From an uncultured Ilumatobacter sp. (GTDB lineage: Bacteria > Actinomycetota > Acidimicrobiia > Acidimicrobiales > Ilumatobacteraceae), in NCBI GenBank assembly GCA_938091165.1, contig CALKNK010000045.1, positions 1 through 13,871 of the forward strand: DNA of 13,871 nt, read 5' to 3'. The position numbers and the translations under genes were made by a program. Below are positions 12,906 to 13,871 of the stretch, piece after piece (position 1 is the stretch's first letter; each line of letters begins with the position of its first letter). A model generated the notes under the pieces. It was not told the DNA's origin and ran no database searches. It saw nothing but the letters and a program-made list of their open reading frames with translations.

Positions 12906-13079
12906 TCAGAACATCGAGGTCTGTCCCGGCGGCGTCGGCAACGGCGCCAGGGCGGGCAGCTTGGCGGCGACTGCCTCGTGCAACGCTCGGGCCAGCCCCG
13001 GCGACTCGAGATTCTCCGGCTGATGGACGAATACGTAGGGCGTCCGGCCTTCATCAAGCCACGCGACGATCTGTGGCAC
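12906..13079 (-). pseudogene. 3' remnant of the DUF72 gene behind an in-frame TGA
   Basis: The minus frame of the DUF72 gene continues after TGA 13082-13080 for 57 codons to a second TGA (12908-12906). It reads VPQIVAWLDEGRTPYVFVHQ, then PENLESPGLARALHEAV, and ends PPGQTSMF. The segment EGRTPYVFVHQPEN is the conserved end of the DUF72 family, so this is the true C-terminus in the same frame. Family relatives, as I recall them, have Trp just before VP, so TGG to TGA is the likely change. GTG 13079 could start a separate 57-aa piece, which is unlikely to function. Confidence 0.8.
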
Positions 13080-13769
13080 TCAAGCCAGCAGTCCCTGCAG
13101 TGTTCCGTCGACGGTGTCCTCTCCGATGACACGGACAATCGGCGACGATCCGATCGCGTCGAGGACGACCGGGAGGTCGGGCTTCTGACGTTGCTCGTCG
13201 ATGGCCGCTGTCGACCTGGCTGCAACGGCATACAGCGGCCGCGTGTCGAGTACAACGCGACCGATATTGCGTTCGAGGCACAACCTGTCGACGGCCCGAT
13301 GCGCCGCTGAGAAGTCGAAGAATTCGCGGTGTCGCAACTCGACGGCCCAGGGCCAATCTTGTGGCAGCCGGCGGAGAAACGCGAGTAGTGCATCAAGGTC
13401 GGCTGGACCGAATGAGCCGGGGAGTTGTACCTGGACTGGACCGATGCGCGGACCCAGCGGCTCGATCACATTCAGAAAGCTGCGCACTTCAGCACCGACG
13501 TCGCGCAACCGCTTATCGTGGGTCACGGTGCGCGGGAGCTTGAAGGCAAACCGGAAGTCATCCGTCGTCTGCCGCAACCACTTGTCCACGGTGGTGGCCG
13601 TTGGCTGAGCATAGAACGTCGTGTTGCCCTCCACGGCCGTGCACCATTGGGCATACAACGCCAGTTCTGTTCCGGGTTGCGTCCCGGTCGGGTAGAAGCG
13701 ACCGACCCACGGGCGATGAGCCCACATTGGACAACCGACGTGGAGCACTGGTGACGGGCTGTCAGCCAT
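13080..13769 (-). CDS. DUF72 (YecE-like) protein, truncated by TGA
   Basis: This is a 229-aa fragment of a protein that would be 287 aa with the remnant at 12906-13079. DUF72 proteins have a TIM-barrel-like fold; their role is unknown. Typical features are VLHVGCPMWAHRPWVGRFYP (8-27), EGNTTFYAQPT (47-57), FRFAFKLPRTVTHDKRL (72-88), PVQVQLPGSFGP (111-122), WAVELRHREFF (140-150), and VVRVIGED near 213-217. The piece missing after the stop holds the last barrel strand (YVFVHQPEN), so the truncated product probably does not fold. Start ATG 13769 is supported by GAGGA five bases upstream (13779-13775 on the minus strand). It is convergent with the thiolase, whose stop lies only 3 bases from the full-length end. 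Confidence 0.88.
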   Translation of the reverse strand: MADSPSPVLHVGCPMWAHRPWVGRFYPTGTQPGTELALYAQWCTAVEGNTTFYAQPTATTVDKWLRQTTDDFRFAFKLPRTVTHDKRLRDVGAEVRSFLNVIEPLGPRIGPVQVQLPGSFGPADLDALLAFLRRLPQDWPWAVELRHREFFDFSAAHRAVDRLCLERNIGRVVLDTRPLYAVAARSTAAIDEQRQKPDLPVVLDAIGSSPIVRVIGEDTVDGTLQGLLA

Positions 13770-13774
13770 TCATG

Positions 13775-13779
13775 TCCTC
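13775..13779 (-). promoter_or_regulatory. ribosome binding site of the DUF72 gene
   Basis: GAGGA on the minus strand, five bases ahead of ATG 13769. It agrees with the conserved VGCPMW region beginning soon after the start. Confidence 0.65.
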
Positions 13780-13871
13780 GAGCATCCAGCAGGGGGTCGA
13801 ATCGTTGGCCCACCGGTACCCGATCTCAGGTTGCACGGCTCGCTACTCGCCGCTCACCACTTGCCGGGGAG

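Noticed and set aside
13762..13871. Minus-strand pieces at the right edge: a frame ending SGE with TAG (13845-13843), then a GTG-started 24-codon frame (13836-13762) overlapping the DUF72 start
   Set aside because: Too short and cut by the window edge; no way to decide which, if any, is coding.
1..13871. Change of genetic code with TGA read as Trp
   Set aside because: The thiolase, first crotonase and DsbB-like genes end with TGA at the length expected for their families.
1..13871. tRNA, rRNA, CRISPR, transposase or phage genes
   Set aside because: Read through on both strands; no cloverleaf-like T-arm sequence, regular spacer array, transposase motif or terminal inverted repeat was found.

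Overview
The window looks like a chromosomal segment of a high-to-moderate GC actinobacterium, most probably an uncultured Acidimicrobiia-type lineage. This is inferred from gene content: two luciferase-like (LLM) oxidoreductases of the F420/flavin type, a PPOX-class F420-type protein, crotonase and thiolase paralogues and a YtcJ-like amidohydrolase. Start sites preceded directly by a TANNNT -10 box, giving leaderless transcripts, and GTG starts point the same way. No phage, insertion sequence, CRISPR array, tRNA or rRNA was recognised. Taxonomy is an inference, not a search result.

The left part (1-4234) is a loose set of small genes with long spacers. It holds an acidic lipoprotein flanked by a diverged 48-bp direct repeat, two small probable alpha/beta-barrel proteins (882-1151 and 2077-2370), and a PPOX/F420-type protein (1375-1785). 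It also holds a 54-aa membrane protein on the minus strand that is easily missed (2501-2665), a short exported-looking pentapeptide-repeat protein, and a minimal two-helix K+ channel. A 404-bp stretch follows (3831-4234) with no convincing gene but strong inverted repeats and possible coding remnants.

The right part (4235-12902) is metabolic: a D-2-hydroxyacid dehydrogenase, an LLM oxidoreductase of the MSMEG_2256 type (minus), a metal-dependent amidohydrolase, a crotonase with non-canonical active-site positions, a DsbB/BdbC-like membrane oxidoreductase (minus), a tightly coupled crotonase-LLM pair, and a thiolase. Two LLM enzymes, two crotonases, a hydrolase and a thiolase suggest breakdown of an acyl-CoA-linked, perhaps cyclic or amide-containing, substrate. 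The substrate cannot be read from the sequence.

The right edge carries a DUF72 (YecE-like) gene on the minus strand, split by one in-frame TGA. The C-terminal part of the family continues in the same frame behind the stop, so the gene is probably a recent pseudogene or carries a sequencing error. Two other intergenic places (1895-2074, and 6326-6529 minus) show hydrophobic reading frames also split by TGA. Because intact genes here end at family-appropriate TGA codons, a changed genetic code is unlikely.
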